Origin: Chryseobacterium sp. Leaf404
GTDB taxonomy: Bacteria; Bacteroidota; Bacteroidia; Flavobacteriales; Weeksellaceae
Assembly: GCF_001424145.1 (NCBI RefSeq)
Contig: NZ_LMQM01000010.1
Coordinates: 1 to 64,000 of the forward strand
Reading direction: 5' to 3'
DNA: 64,000 bases
The notes under the pieces are model-generated. The model did no database searches. It had not been told where the DNA came from and worked only from the letters and a program-made list of their open reading frames with translations. Positions 1 through 9,189 of the stretch are shown here, in pieces (the first letter of the stretch is position 1; every line of letters starts with the position of its first letter). The translations under genes were made by a program, and so were the position numbers.

Positions 1-61
1 AGAAGTTAAGCCCACCAGCGCCGATGGTACTGCGAAAGCGGGAGAGTAGGTCGCCGCCAGT
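1..61 (+). rRNA. rrf: 5S rRNA, 3' end (partial)
   Basis: The first ~61 bases match the 3' half of a bacterial 5S rRNA, including the GAAGTTAAGCCC loop and the GATGGTACTG stretch, and end at the closing-stem side GCCGCCAG. The 5' half lies outside the window. An intrinsic terminator follows directly, as expected at the end of a 16S-23S-5S operon. The exact mature 3' end is uncertain by a few bases. Confidence 0.93.
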
Positions 62-70
62 TTTTATTCA

Positions 71-104
71 AATCCTCAATCATTTATTTGATTGGGGATT
101 TTTT
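71..104 (+). terminator. rRNA operon intrinsic terminator
   Basis: A 12-bp stem (AATCCTCAATCA pairing with TGATTGGGGATT, one G-T wobble) with a 6-base loop is followed by a T run. It sits about 10 bases after the 5S rRNA end, so it should stop rRNA operon transcription before the capsule locus. Confidence 0.9.
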
Positions 105-143
105 GTGACCAAAACGCAAGAAGAGATTCAATATTCAAGATTT

Positions 144-257
144 AAACAGATGATACGTGTATCTGCTGCAGGATAGGTGTTGCGGAGAGATATTTAAAAT
201 TCAAAATTCAAAATTTACAATTCAAGAGTTAAAACAGATGATACGTGTATCTGCTGC
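144..257. repeat. 26-bp direct repeat pair with internal palindrome
   Basis: Bases 144-169 and 232-257 are identical over 26 bp and lie 88 bp apart; weaker similarity extends about 10 bases upstream of each. Each copy contains the palindrome GATAC-GT-GTATC. Function is unknown. It could be an operator pair, a recombination scar or a repetitive extragenic element. Confidence 0.8.
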
Positions 258-292
258 TGAAGGTAATGTTCCTAATGATGCTAATTCAGCAG
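254..292. repeat. 8-bp inverted repeat (possible hairpin)
   Basis: CTGCTGAA at 254-261 is the perfect reverse complement of TTCAGCAG at 285-292, giving an 8-bp stem with a 23-base loop. It overlaps the end of the second direct repeat copy. No T run follows, so it is not an obvious terminator. Confidence 0.5.
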
Positions 293-546
293 GTATCTGT
301 GACCCGTACTTTTTATATAAACTGTTTGATACCGAGCGTTTCAAAACTTTCTCTCGAAATTCAACATTAAAATTATACTGAAAAGAAAATGTTTTTTGAC
401 TGTAAAGTCATACAACTGAGAAAAATCATTAAAGTTTTACATTTAATTTTGTAATATGTATAAATTATTGATTATCAGTATTATTTAAAGCATTGCTTTT
501 TAGAGCAAAATCAAACAAAAAATAGGAGAAACTGCAATAATATTCA

Positions 547-554
547 TACATTTG
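547..554 (+). promoter_or_regulatory. Candidate -7 promoter box of capsule locus 1
   Basis: TACATTTG fits the Bacteroidota -7 consensus TAnnTTTG. It lies 32 bases before the ATG at 586, which would give a leader of about 25 bases containing an A/G-rich stretch (AAAGGAAAGAG). No clear -33 TTG is seen at the usual distance. A match to this consensus is expected by chance about once per 1-2 kb in DNA this AT-rich, so position is the main support. Confidence 0.45.
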
Positions 555-585
555 CCGCTTAACTAAAAGGAAAGAGAAAACTCTG

Positions 586-2547
586 ATGAAAAATTTAAGC
601 GATGGATTCAAAGCATTGTATAATGGTGATAATCTCTTGAAAATCACTCGGGTAAGATATATACCGAGATGGATGGTACTCTTTTTTGATATTGCCTTCG
701 TCCTTTTTTCTGTATTGATTTCGTACTATTTCTTAACTCAATTACACGTAAAACTGAATTATCCGCACCTTTTGCCTCTTCAGGGGCTTATTATTGTTGT
801 TGTAAATCTCATTTTTATGTTTATATTCCGTACCTACGCCGGAATAATCAGACATTCTACTTTTTTCGATTTTTCCAAAATCCTGCTTTCATCCGGAAGC
901 ACATTGATAACTCTCGTTATTTTCAATTATTTTTTCTACTTAATAAAAGGGAAGCCATTATATCTTTATCCTAATTTATTTTTATTCTTTTTCGTCTCTG
1001 TGTCTATCATGTTCTTCTTCAGAATGTTGACCAAAAGATTTTTCAGTCTGATGATAGAGTACAGAAGATCTCCTTCCAATCTGAATGTGGCGGTAATAGG
1101 AATTGAAGACGTTTCTGTAGCTCTTGCACGTGCAATTATGCATAATCCCAATTATCCTTACCGATTAGGCGGATTTGTTACCAACAGGACAGATTCCAAG
1201 CGGGCTGTATTACTGGGACATCATATTTACGGCAAAAATGAATTTTTCAACTCACCAAAACTTTTAAGGGAGTTCGATGCGGTGTTGATTATTAAGGAAA
1301 TAATGAGCAAAAAAGAGCTGGAAGAATGGATGAATCTTTCTCTGGATAAAGGATTGAAGGTCTTGAAGGCACCTACCATTGGGAAAATGAGAGATCAGGA
1401 TCTAGTGGGAGGAATCAGAAATCTTCAGATTGAAGATTTATTAAACAGAAGACCCATTAAGCTTGAAAATGAAGATGTAATGAAAAGACATTTTCATAAA
1501 AATGTGTTGATTACAGGAGGTGCAGGATCTATCGGGAGCGAAATTGTGCGTCAGGTTTCGGAATTCGCCCCTGCACTCATCGTTATTTTAGATCAGGCAG
1601 AATCTCCGCTTTATGAATTGGAAATGGAGCTTTCAGAAAAATTTCCAAATCAGAAATTTAAGTTTATATTGGCGGATATTTCCAATAGACACAGGCTCGA
1701 AAGGGTATTTGAAGAATACAGCTTTTCAATGGTCTATCATGCTGCAGCATACAAACATGTTCCGCTTATTGAAGATAACCCTCACGAAGCAATCTTCGTT
1801 AATATTTTGGGAACTAAGAATCTGGCATTGCTTTCAAAGAAATATAAAGTCAACCGTTTCGTAATGATTTCTACAGATAAGGCGGTAAATCCTACAAATG
1901 TAATGGGTGCCTCGAAAAGAGCTGCGGAACTTTTTGTTCAGTCTTTACAAAATACAGAAGGCAATACAACAAAATTCATTACAACGCGTTTTGGTAATGT
2001 TTTAGGCTCCAACGGCTCGGTTATTCCTCATTTTAAGAAGCAGATTCAGAAAGGTGGACCTGTTACAATTACACATCCCGACATCATCAGATATTTTATG
2101 ACAATTCCAGAGGCTTGCGAACTCGTCTTACAGGCTGGAACTATGGGAGATGGAGGTGAAATTTATGTTTTTGATATGGGTGATCCTGTAAAAATTATAG
2201 ATTTGGCAAGAAGGATGATTAAACTTTCCGGTTATATTCCGGATGAAGATATTAAAATTTCTTTCATTGGGCTTCGTCCGGGGGAAAAACTGTATGAGGA
2301 ACTCCTGAGTGAGAATACCGTGAATATTCCTACTCACAATGAAAAAATTATGATCAGTAAAGATCTTTGCGAGGATTTTGAAACTGTAAATAAGTATTTT
2401 GAAAAAATTGTAAAATCTGCTGTGAAGAGAGACAAGTACGAAGTTGTGACCCTTTTAAAACAGTTGGTGCCAGAGTATATAAGTAATAATTCAGTTTTCG
2501 AAAAGTTGGATAAACCACGAAATGAGGAGTCACAAGATCAAAAATGA
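586..2547 (+). CDS. Membrane UDP-HexNAc 4,6-dehydratase (WbpM/PglF/CapD type)
   Basis: 653 residues. Four N-terminal membrane helices (about 29-50, 63-83, 97-120, 128-148) precede a CoA-binding-like Rossmann region (165-290) and a C-terminal short-chain dehydrogenase domain with the NAD motif GGAGSIG (311-317). The catalytic segment STDKAVNPTNVMGASK (429-444) has Met440 where most SDR enzymes have Tyr, the Ser-Met-Lys arrangement known from WbpM/PglF. Family members convert UDP-GlcNAc to UDP-4-keto-6-deoxy-GlcNAc at the inner membrane. It is the first gene of capsule locus 1 and is not repeated in locus 2. By inference its product feeds the WbpV-like reductases (23202, 46130) and the PglE-like aminotransferase (24735). 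Family assignment is firm; the exact stereochemistry is not. Confidence 0.93.
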   Translation: MKNLSDGFKALYNGDNLLKITRVRYIPRWMVLFFDIAFVLFSVLISYYFLTQLHVKLNYPHLLPLQGLIIVVVNLIFMFIFRTYAGIIRHSTFFDFSKILLSSGSTLITLVIFNYFFYLIKGKPLYLYPNLFLFFFVSVSIMFFFRMLTKRFFSLMIEYRRSPSNLNVAVIGIEDVSVALARAIMHNPNYPYRLGGFVTNRTDSKRAVLLGHHIYGKNEFFNSPKLLREFDAVLIIKEIMSKKELEEWMNLSLDKGLKVLKAPTIGKMRDQDLVGGIRNLQIEDLLNRRPIKLENEDVMKRHFHKNVLITGGAGSIGSEIVRQVSEFAPALIVILDQAESPLYELEMELSEKFPNQKFKFILADISNRHRLERVFEEYSFSMVYHAAAYKHVPLIEDNPHEAIFVNILGTKNLALLSKKYKVNRFVMISTDKAVNPTNVMGASKRAAELFVQSLQNTEGNTTKFITTRFGNVLGSNGSVIPHFKKQIQKGGPVTITHPDIIRYFMTIPEACELVLQAGTMGDGGEIYVFDMGDPVKIIDLARRMIKLSGYIPDEDIKISFIGLRPGEKLYEELLSENTVNIPTHNEKIMISKDLCEDFETVNKYFEKIVKSAVKRDKYEVVTLLKQLVPEYISNNSVFEKLDKPRNEESQDQK

Positions 2548-2600
2548 TACTTATAGTGAATTTTAAATTCTATGATATTTAAACCACATACTTCAATTAC

Positions 2601-2642
2601 TAAATAATAATCCTATTTTTGTGAAAATTTTAAACAGAATGA
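2601..2642 (+). promoter_or_regulatory. 42-bp conserved 5' element of wza copy 1, with -7 box
   Basis: These 42 bases are identical to 27836-27877 in front of the second wza copy. They contain TATTTTTG (2614-2621), a match to the TAnnTTTG -7 box, inside AATCCTATTTTTGT; a near-identical 14-mer lies before manC (32540-32553). The element runs into the wza ATG at 2639. If this is the promoter, the upstream GTG at 2621 lies inside the -7 box and cannot be translated, so ATG 2639 is the start. No -33 TTG is evident. Confidence 0.55.
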
Positions 2643-3448
2643 ATTTCAGGAAATTCTTTTTTTATGCTTTTGCAGGTATTGTTATTTCATCATGCACTGC
2701 AAGGCAGGAAATCAATTATATGACCGACATTGATAATGTGGCACTTGATAATGCGATAAAAAACAGCCGCAGCACATTACAACCCGGTGACCAGCTGGTG
2801 GTGAATATTTCAGCGAGAGATCTTGATGCGGTTAAGCCCTTCAATCAGAATTACTCTTCATCTGCGACTGTAACTCAGTATTCTGTGCCAGGTTCGAACA
2901 GTTTACCGCAACAACTGCCGGTTTCAGGACCTACTTATTTGGTGGATACCGATTATAATATCACATTTCCCCAGTTAGGAAAAATCAGTACTAAAGGTGA
3001 GAATATAGAAACCTTTAGAGATAAAATGACCAGCTTGCTCAGTAAATACATCAAAGATCCTATTGTAGATGTAAAGCTTACTAATTTTAAAGTTTCTTTT
3101 GCCGGAGAAGTTGCAAGACCGGGTACTTATGTGATACCTGAGGGTAACACAAGTATTTTATCAGCACTGGCATTGGCAGGAGACGCTACGCCATACGGTA
3201 TCAGACAGAATGTTTTACTGATCAGAAATGTAGACGGGCAGATTACCAAACATAGATTAGATCTTACAAAATCAGATTTCATCAATTCTCCTTACTACTA
3301 TCTGAAACAGAATGACATCATCTACGTCCAGCCGAATGCCAACAGAGAAAAAGCAGCCAGGGTAGATCCAAATTTAGGACTGTACATTTCAGTTTCGTCT
3401 GTTGTAGCTTCATTGGTAATAGGAATTATTTCATTAACGAGAAGATAA
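2639..3448 (+). CDS. wza: Wza-like polysaccharide export lipoprotein, copy 1
   Basis: 269 residues from ATG 2639. A lipoprotein signal (basic start, hydrophobic run, then ISSC as lipobox) comes first, then the Poly_export domain (QPGDQLVVNISARDLDAVKP region), SLBB-type segments (FAGEVARPGTYVIPEG) and a C-terminal hydrophobic helix ending in TRR. Family members form the outer-membrane channel for capsule or exopolysaccharide export and work with the Wzc kinase encoded next. A longer GTG start at 2621 is possible but would overlap the putative -7 box. By eye it differs from copy 2 (27874) at about 27 positions in the 275-residue reading, mostly near the signal peptide. Confidence 0.95.
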   Translation: MNFRKFFFYAFAGIVISSCTARQEINYMTDIDNVALDNAIKNSRSTLQPGDQLVVNISARDLDAVKPFNQNYSSSATVTQYSVPGSNSLPQQLPVSGPTYLVDTDYNITFPQLGKISTKGENIETFRDKMTSLLSKYIKDPIVDVKLTNFKVSFAGEVARPGTYVIPEGNTSILSALALAGDATPYGIRQNVLLIRNVDGQITKHRLDLTKSDFINSPYYYLKQNDIIYVQPNANREKAARVDPNLGLYISVSSVVASLVIGIISLTRR

Positions 3449-3517
3449 TTTAAGATAAATATTCGGTCAGATCCTGACTGGAAATCATTAGAATAACATC
3501 AAAGCAAAACATAAAGA

Positions 3518-5887
3518 GTGGATCAGAATTATTTAGAGGAACAAACGCAGGAAGAAACATTAGATTTGAGAGAGCAGTTCAGACCTTACCTTTTTAAATG
3601 GTATTGGTTTGTAGTAGGGGCAATTGCAGCGCTTGTGATTGCATGGTTTTTTTTAAGATATTCAGTGCCGGTGTACAGTACAGAATCAACGCTTCTCATC
3701 AAAGAAGTGAAAAAATCATCCGGTCAGCCTGAAATGTCTGTTCTTTCTGAGATCGGCGGTATTGGAAGCATGGGCGCAAACTCGGTTCTAAATGAAAAAC
3801 AGATTTTAAAATCCACCAATTTAATGCTTTCTGTAGTAAAAGAATTAGGTTTAGAGACCAACATTTACTCTCAGGGAAAAATTAAAGAACTAGAACTGTA
3901 TAAGGATTCAGCTCCGTTTACCGTAAGAGTGATCAGTGAGAAAAGGAAAGGTCAGTACCCTGGAAAACCGGTATTTGCAAAAATCGAGAAAAACGAAATT
4001 GTTCTGGAGTCTGAAAGTTTTAAAAAACCGATCAGAACACCTTTTAACAAAGCTTTATCTTTGCCGTTCGGTGTTGTAATGTTCCAGAGAAATACAGCTA
4101 TAAACGAAGCATCAAATAACCGTTCACACATTTACAGATTAGGTTTTATGTCTGGTATGAACCGTGCAAAAGCCTATTCTGAAATGCTCGTTGTAGAAAT
4201 AATTGAGAAGGAGACAACAGTTCTGAAAATGTCTATCAAGTATTCTGTAGCAGAAAAATCAGAGGATATTCTAAACAGGTTAGCTGTCAATTACAACAGA
4301 GAAGCTGTTTTGGATAAAAACTCGGAAGCACAGAAAACCGCTGAATTTATTGATGGCAGAGTTCGTTTGATTGGTGAAGAATTGGGCAGAGTAGAAGGTC
4401 AGAAAGAGGATTTTAAGGTTAAAAATAATATTGCAGATATTGGTACAGAGGCGGAACTTTCTCTGCAAACTTCTGCTAAAACCAGACAAAGCCAGATTGA
4501 AAATGAATCGCAGCTGGAAATTGTCAACAGTCTGCTGGGATATCTTAATACCCAAAATTCAAATCAGATTCTCCCTCTGAATATTGGTTTAAATGATTCT
4601 GAAACCTCCATGAATATGGGACTTTACAATCAGTTAATTACCGAGAGAGCAAGGCTTTTAGAAAGTTCAACCACATTAAACCCTGTAGTTCAGGATGTCA
4701 CTAAACAGATAAGTAATCTACGTACTTCAATTGCGGGAAGCCTGAATAAAACGCGTACTGCACTGCAGATCAACAGAAATGCTATTCAGGGTGAGCAAAA
4801 CAGACTGGCAGGGAGAATTTCCAAAGTCCCTTTTCAGGAAAAGATGTTCAGAAGTATTGAGAGACAGCAGACTATTAAAGAAGAACTGTATTTGTTACTG
4901 TTGCAGAAAAGAGAGGAAGCAGCTATATCTTTAGCCATTGCTGCGCCTAAAGCCAGAATTGTTGATTATGCTTTCACGGCACCTGCACCTGTATCTCCAA
5001 AGAGACAGATCATCTATCTCGGAGCTCTTATTCTTGGACTTTTAGTGCCATTCGCAGTCATTTATCTGAAATCACTTTTAAATAATAAAGTACGCTCTAC
5101 CCAAGATTTGGATAAGCTCACAGGAAATAAACCTGTGATCGGGGAAATTCCATCCTTGGTAAAAGGAGAATCAGAACTGGTAAAAGTTAATGATCTTTCA
5201 CCCATGGCCGAAGCGTTCAGAATTCTTATTACCAATATGGGATTCATGCTTCCTAAGAAAGATGAAGGCAAAGTGATCTTAGTGACTTCGACAGTAAAAG
5301 GTGAAGGGAAAACCTTCGTATCGGTAAATCTCGCTTTAACTTTAGCAACTCCAAGGATAAAAGTGATCATCATCGGTTCTGATATCAGAAATCCACAATT
5401 GCAGAGATATAATGAAGCGAGAAAAGGCCTTGCCGGAATTGCAGAGTTCATGTATGACAAAACAGTGAAGAAAGAAGATATCATTCATCAGACGTCTTTC
5501 AACCCGCACTGCGACGTCATCTATTCCGGAGCGATTACGCCAAACCCTACAGAGCTTTTATCAAACGGAAGATACCAGGAGCTGGTAGAAAGTCTAAAGG
5601 CAGACTACGACTATATTGTACTGGATACAGCGCCACTGATGCTGGTAACCGATTCATTGCTGATCGCAGATGTGGCAGATATGACTATATATGTTACAAG
5701 ATCAAGATACACAGAAAAGAAACTTATAAGCTTTGCCAATACACAGGTAGAGCAGAATAAAATAAAAAATACAGGATTTGTCTTAAATGATGTAGACAAC
5801 ACCAACAGCAGCTATGGTTACGGTTATAAATATGGCTATGGCTACGGTGCTTCTGAAAAGGAAACCTGGAGAAATTGGTTTAAATAG
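3518..5887 (+). CDS. wzc: Wzc-like polysaccharide co-polymerase / BY-kinase, copy 1
   Basis: 789 residues, GTG start; the 19 bases around it (AAACATAAAGAGTGGATCA) recur exactly at copy 2. Layout: N-terminal membrane helix (about 30-47), Wzz-type periplasmic domain with long coiled coil, second helix (about 496-516), then a cytoplasmic tyrosine-kinase domain. This has Walker [11 protein letters not shown] (~590), Walker A' [11 protein letters not shown] (~615), Walker [10 protein letters not shown] (~698) and a C-terminal Tyr/Gly cluster [12 protein letters not shown] (~767-778) as probable autophosphorylation sites. It controls chain length and export together with Wza. About 70 bases separate it from wza, so the two are probably cotranscribed. 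Confidence 0.95.
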   Translation: MDQNYLEEQTQEETLDLREQFRPYLFKWYWFVVGAIAALVIAWFFLRYSVPVYSTESTLLIKEVKKSSGQPEMSVLSEIGGIGSMGANSVLNEKQILKSTNLMLSVVKELGLETNIYSQGKIKELELYKDSAPFTVRVISEKRKGQYPGKPVFAKIEKNEIVLESESFKKPIRTPFNKALSLPFGVVMFQRNTAINEASNNRSHIYRLGFMSGMNRAKAYSEMLVVEIIEKETTVLKMSIKYSVAEKSEDILNRLAVNYNREAVLDKNSEAQKTAEFIDGRVRLIGEELGRVEGQKEDFKVKNNIADIGTEAELSLQTSAKTRQSQIENESQLEIVNSLLGYLNTQNSNQILPLNIGLNDSETSMNMGLYNQLITERARLLESSTTLNPVVQDVTKQISNLRTSIAGSLNKTRTALQINRNAIQGEQNRLAGRISKVPFQEKMFRSIERQQTIKEELYLLLLQKREEAAISLAIAAPKARIVDYAFTAPAPVSPKRQIIYLGALILGLLVPFAVIYLKSLLNNKVRSTQDLDKLTGNKPVIGEIPSLVKGESELVKVNDLSPMAEAFRILITNMGFMLPKKDEGKVILVTSTVKGEGKTFVSVNLALTLATPRIKVIIIGSDIRNPQLQRYNEARKGLAGIAEFMYDKTVKKEDIIHQTSFNPHCDVIYSGAITPNPTELLSNGRYQELVESLKADYDYIVLDTAPLMLVTDSLLIADVADMTIYVTRSRYTEKKLISFANTQVEQNKIKNTGFVLNDVDNTNSSYGYGYKYGYGYGASEKETWRNWFK

Positions 5888-5904
5888 ATTAGAGTGATTT
5901 GGTT

Positions 5905-5912
5905 TAACTTTG
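5905..5912 (+). promoter_or_regulatory. Candidate internal -7 box upstream of fcl
   Basis: TAACTTTG matches TAnnTTTG in the 90-base gap between wzc and fcl, 66 bases before the fcl ATG. The only nearby TTG is too far upstream (about 27 bases) for good spacing. It could be a secondary promoter for the sugar-nucleotide genes or a chance match. Confidence 0.3.
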
Positions 5913-5977
5913 CAGATCAGGAAAATGTTGTAGCGAATAGCGGTTCAATGATGAATTAGTTCTGAATTACTAAAAAT

Positions 5978-6934
5978 ATGATTACAAAAAAATCTAAAAT
6001 ATACATCGCAGGTCACCGTGGAATGGTAGGCTCAGCAATATGGAGACAGCTTTCAGATCAGGGCTACACCAATTTAATAGGCTTGACAAGTGCTGAACTG
6101 GATCTCAAAGATCAGCATGCGGTAAAGACTTTCTTTGACGAAAAGAAACCTGATGTCGTTATAGATGCAGCAGCAAGAGTAGGCGGTATTTTGGCGAACA
6201 ACAGTTTTCCTTACCAGTTCTTAATGGAGAACATGCAGATTCAGAACAACCTGATTGATGCAGCATTGCAGAATGATGTGGAGAAATTTATTTTCCTGGG
6301 CTCATCATGCATCTATCCGAAACTGGCTCCTCAACCTTTAAAAGAAGAATACCTGTTAACAGATACACTGGAGCCTACCAATGAATGGTATGCAGTGGCG
6401 AAAATTACAGGAATCAAAACCTGTGAGGCCATTAGAAAACAGTTCGGCAAAGACTATGTTTCTTTAATGCCAACCAATCTGTACGGAACGCACGACAATT
6501 TCGACCTGAAAACGTCACACGTTCTCCCGGCAATGATCAGAAAGTTTCATGAAGCAAAAGAAAATGGCAATGTCGCAGTGACTTTATGGGGATCAGGTAC
6601 ACCGATGAGGGAATTCCTTTTCGTAGATGATATGGCAACATCTGTAATTTTTGCTTTGGAAAATGTACTTCCCGAACATTTGTATAATGTGGGAACGGGG
6701 GTAGATATGACCATCAGAGAACTGGCAGAGCTGATTCAGAAAGTGGTAGGCCATACAGGAGAAATCCTGTGGGATACTGAAAAACCTGATGGCACACCAA
6801 GAAAACTCATGGACGTCTCAAAAATGCACGATTTGGGATGGAAACACAAAGTAGAACTGGAACAAGGCATTACCAAAACCTACAATTGGTTTTTGGAAAA
6901 CATTAACAACTTTAAGGAAGTAAAGATGAAGTAG
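5978..6934 (+). CDS. fcl: GDP-L-fucose synthase
   Basis: 318 residues, the normal length for the family. NADP-binding motif GHRGMVG (12-18). The active site is visible as SSCIYP (109-114) with Tyr138 and Lys142 in WYAVAK, matching the Ser/Cys/Tyr/Lys set of E. coli GDP-fucose synthase. It epimerises and reduces GDP-4-keto-6-deoxymannose to GDP-L-fucose in the cytoplasm. gmd, which makes its substrate, follows directly. GDP-mannose could come from the ManC encoded at 32658. Indicates L-fucose, or a derivative, in one of the glycans. Confidence 0.95.
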   Translation: MITKKSKIYIAGHRGMVGSAIWRQLSDQGYTNLIGLTSAELDLKDQHAVKTFFDEKKPDVVIDAAARVGGILANNSFPYQFLMENMQIQNNLIDAALQNDVEKFIFLGSSCIYPKLAPQPLKEEYLLTDTLEPTNEWYAVAKITGIKTCEAIRKQFGKDYVSLMPTNLYGTHDNFDLKTSHVLPAMIRKFHEAKENGNVAVTLWGSGTPMREFLFVDDMATSVIFALENVLPEHLYNVGTGVDMTIRELAELIQKVVGHTGEILWDTEKPDGTPRKLMDVSKMHDLGWKHKVELEQGITKTYNWFLENINNFKEVKMK

Positions 6935-6988
6935 ATGAGTTTCTACAATCAATCATCAACCATCATTTATGAAAAATACATCGGAAAG

Positions 6989-8059
6989 ATGAAAACAGCA
7001 TTAATAACAGGGGTTACCGGACAGGACGGTTCTTATCTTGCTGAGCTTTTACTGGAGAAAGGATACAGAGTTCATGGGATCAAGAGAAGGGCCTCATCTT
7101 TTAATACACAGAGAATAGATCATCTCTATCAGGATCAACACGAGCAGAATGTAAATTTCACTCTGCACTACGGTGATTTAACTGATTCAATGAATATCAT
7201 CAGAATCATACAGGAGGTACAGCCGGACGAGATTTACAATTTAGGAGCAATGTCTCACGTAAAGGTATCGTTTGATTCGCCCGAATATGTTGCGAACGTT
7301 GATGGCATTGGAACTCTAAGGATTCTTGAAGCGGTTCGTATTTTGGGATTGGAAAAGAAAACCAGAATTTATCAGGCCTCAACATCAGAATTATATGGTG
7401 GACTTCCTGAAAATAAAAATGCTGCAGGTTTTTATGATGAAAACTCGCCGTTTTATCCGCGTTCACCGTACGGAGCTGCAAAAATCTACGGTTTCTGGAT
7501 TACCAAAAACTATCGTGAAGCGTATGGAATGTTTGCCTGCAACGGGATTCTGTTCAACCATGAATCGCCGAGAAGAGGGGAAACTTTCGTAACCCGTAAA
7601 ATTACCATGGCTACAGCTGCCATTGCCAAAGGAAAGCAGGACTGCCTGTATTTAGGAAACTTGAATGCACTTCGTGACTGGGGACATGCCAAGGACTATG
7701 TAGAAGCCATGTGGAGAATCCTTCAGCAGGATAAACCTGAAGACTTTGTTATCGCTATGGGAGAAACCACTTCGGTTAGGGATTTTGTAAGAATGGCATT
7801 CTCTGAAATTGGAGTTGAATTATCTTTTGAAGGAGAGAATGAATCTGAAATTGCGAAAGTAGTTTCATGCAGCAATCCTTTATATCAGCTTGAAATTGGA
7901 AAAACAGTAGTTTCTGTAGATCCGGAATACTACCGTCCTACAGAAGTAGATTTGTTGATTGGTGACCCTACTAAATCTAAAACGCAGTTGGGATGGGTGC
8001 CGCAGTATGATTTGGCTGGATTGGTGAGAGAGATGATGGAGAGTGATTTGAGATTGTAA
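6989..8059 (+). CDS. gmd: GDP-mannose 4,6-dehydratase
   Basis: 356 residues from ATG 6989. An in-frame ATG at 6935, immediately after the fcl stop, would add 18 residues that the family lacks, so the later start is chosen: it puts the NADP motif TGVTGQDG close to the N-terminus as usual. Catalytic features are the ASTSELYG segment and YGAAK (Tyr ~157, Lys ~161), with [10 protein letters not shown] further on. It converts GDP-D-mannose to GDP-4-keto-6-deoxy-D-mannose, the substrate of the adjacent fcl product. Confidence 0.95.
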   Translation: MKTALITGVTGQDGSYLAELLLEKGYRVHGIKRRASSFNTQRIDHLYQDQHEQNVNFTLHYGDLTDSMNIIRIIQEVQPDEIYNLGAMSHVKVSFDSPEYVANVDGIGTLRILEAVRILGLEKKTRIYQASTSELYGGLPENKNAAGFYDENSPFYPRSPYGAAKIYGFWITKNYREAYGMFACNGILFNHESPRRGETFVTRKITMATAAIAKGKQDCLYLGNLNALRDWGHAKDYVEAMWRILQQDKPEDFVIAMGETTSVRDFVRMAFSEIGVELSFEGENESEIAKVVSCSNPLYQLEIGKTVVSVDPEYYRPTEVDLLIGDPTKSKTQLGWVPQYDLAGLVREMMESDLRL

Positions 8060-8139
8060 TTAACGAATAATACTTATTTTAAAATATTAAAAATATTTAC
8101 TGATTTATAGTCAGTTATTTATTGTCTAAAAGTTTTACA

Positions 8140-9189
8140 ATGAAAAAAATACTGATAACAGGCGGTGCTGGTTTTATAGGCTCACATGTGGTGAGAGAAT
8201 TTGTATTGAAATATCCAGAAGTTAAAATAATTAATCTCGATACTCTTACTTACGCTGGTAACCTGGAGAATTTAAAAGATATTGAAAATCATTCGAATTA
8301 TCAGTTCATAAAAGCCGATATCGTAAATGAAAAACAGATTTCAGAAATATTTGAAGAACATTTACCTGATGGCGTCATTCACCTTGCTGCAGAATCGCAT
8401 GTTGACCGCTCAATTACAAATCCGTTGGAATTTGTGATGACCAATGTAATCGGAACTGTAAATCTTTTAAATGCAGCAAATAAAATTTGGAAAAATAACT
8501 ATGAGGGAAAAAGATTTCACCATGTGTCAACAGACGAGGTTTTCGGAACATTAGGGGAAGAAGGCTTCTTTACTGAAGAAACTTCTTATGAACCGCATTC
8601 TCCGTATTCTGCGTCTAAAGCGTCTTCAGATCATTTTGTGAGAGCTTATGCAGACACTTACGGGTTACCGGTTGTTATAACAAACTGTTCAAATAACTAT
8701 GGGCCGAATCATTTTCCAGAAAAATTAATTCCTTTATGCCTTCATAATATTATTAATAATAAACCCCTACCCATTTATGGTGACGGAAAATTTACCAGAG
8801 ACTGGCTTTTTGTCGTTGATCATGCAAAAGCAATTGACTTGGTTTTTCACAAAGGGAAAAATGGAGACTGTTACAATGTAGGAGGTTTTAATGAATGGCA
8901 GAATATAGATCTAATTAAAGAATTGTGTAGTCAAATGGATGAGAAGCTGGGGAATGAAGTTGGAACTTCTGAGCAACTTATTACATTTGTGAAAGATCGT
9001 CCAGGGCATGATTTAAGATATGCTATTGATGCAAATAAAATAAACAAGGAATTAGGATGGAAGCCAACCGTGACCTTTGAGCAAGGATTATCTAAAACAA
9101 TAGATTGGTTTTTAGAAAATCAAGAGTGGCTGGAAAACGTTACTTCCGGGAATTATCAGAAATATTACGATACACAATACAAAGACTAA
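8140..9189 (+). CDS. rfbB: dTDP-glucose 4,6-dehydratase
   Basis: 349 residues from ATG 8140; a TTG at 8122 would add six residues ahead of the canonical MKKILITGGAGFIGSHVV start and is not favoured. NAD motif GGAGFIG, catalytic STDEVFG (Thr-Asp-Glu) and YSASK (Tyr, Lys) are present. It converts dTDP-glucose to dTDP-4-keto-6-deoxyglucose. It begins a tight rfbB-rfbC-rfbA run: its TAA overlaps the rfbC ATG by one base (TAATG). The usual fourth gene, rfbD, is absent here. Confidence 0.95.
   Translation: MKKILITGGAGFIGSHVVREFVLKYPEVKIINLDTLTYAGNLENLKDIENHSNYQFIKADIVNEKQISEIFEEHLPDGVIHLAAESHVDRSITNPLEFVMTNVIGTVNLLNAANKIWKNNYEGKRFHHVSTDEVFGTLGEEGFFTEETSYEPHSPYSASKASSDHFVRAYADTYGLPVVITNCSNNYGPNHFPEKLIPLCLHNIINNKPLPIYGDGKFTRDWLFVVDHAKAIDLVFHKGKNGDCYNVGGFNEWQNIDLIKELCSQMDEKLGNEVGTSEQLITFVKDRPGHDLRYAIDANKINKELGWKPTVTFEQGLSKTIDWFLENQEWLENVTSGNYQKYYDTQYKD

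Larger units (their letters stand above)
105..546. other. Noncoding spacer between rRNA operon and capsule locus
   Basis: About 440 AT-rich bases with no convincing gene. It holds a 26-bp direct repeat (144-169 and 232-257) and an inverted repeat (254-261 with 285-292), listed separately. A 74-codon open frame at 157-381 spans both and has no protein-like features. The rest looks like ordinary AT-rich leader DNA. Confidence 0.7.

Noticed and set aside
157..381. 74-codon open frame in the spacer after the rRNA operon
   Set aside because: It spans both direct repeats and the inverted repeat, has low-complexity AT-rich codons and no recognisable protein features.
8060..8139. Hairpins between gmd and rfbB as a terminator
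   Set aside because: The AAATATT/AATATTT and ACTGA/TCAGT repeats are short and AT-rich without a following T run.
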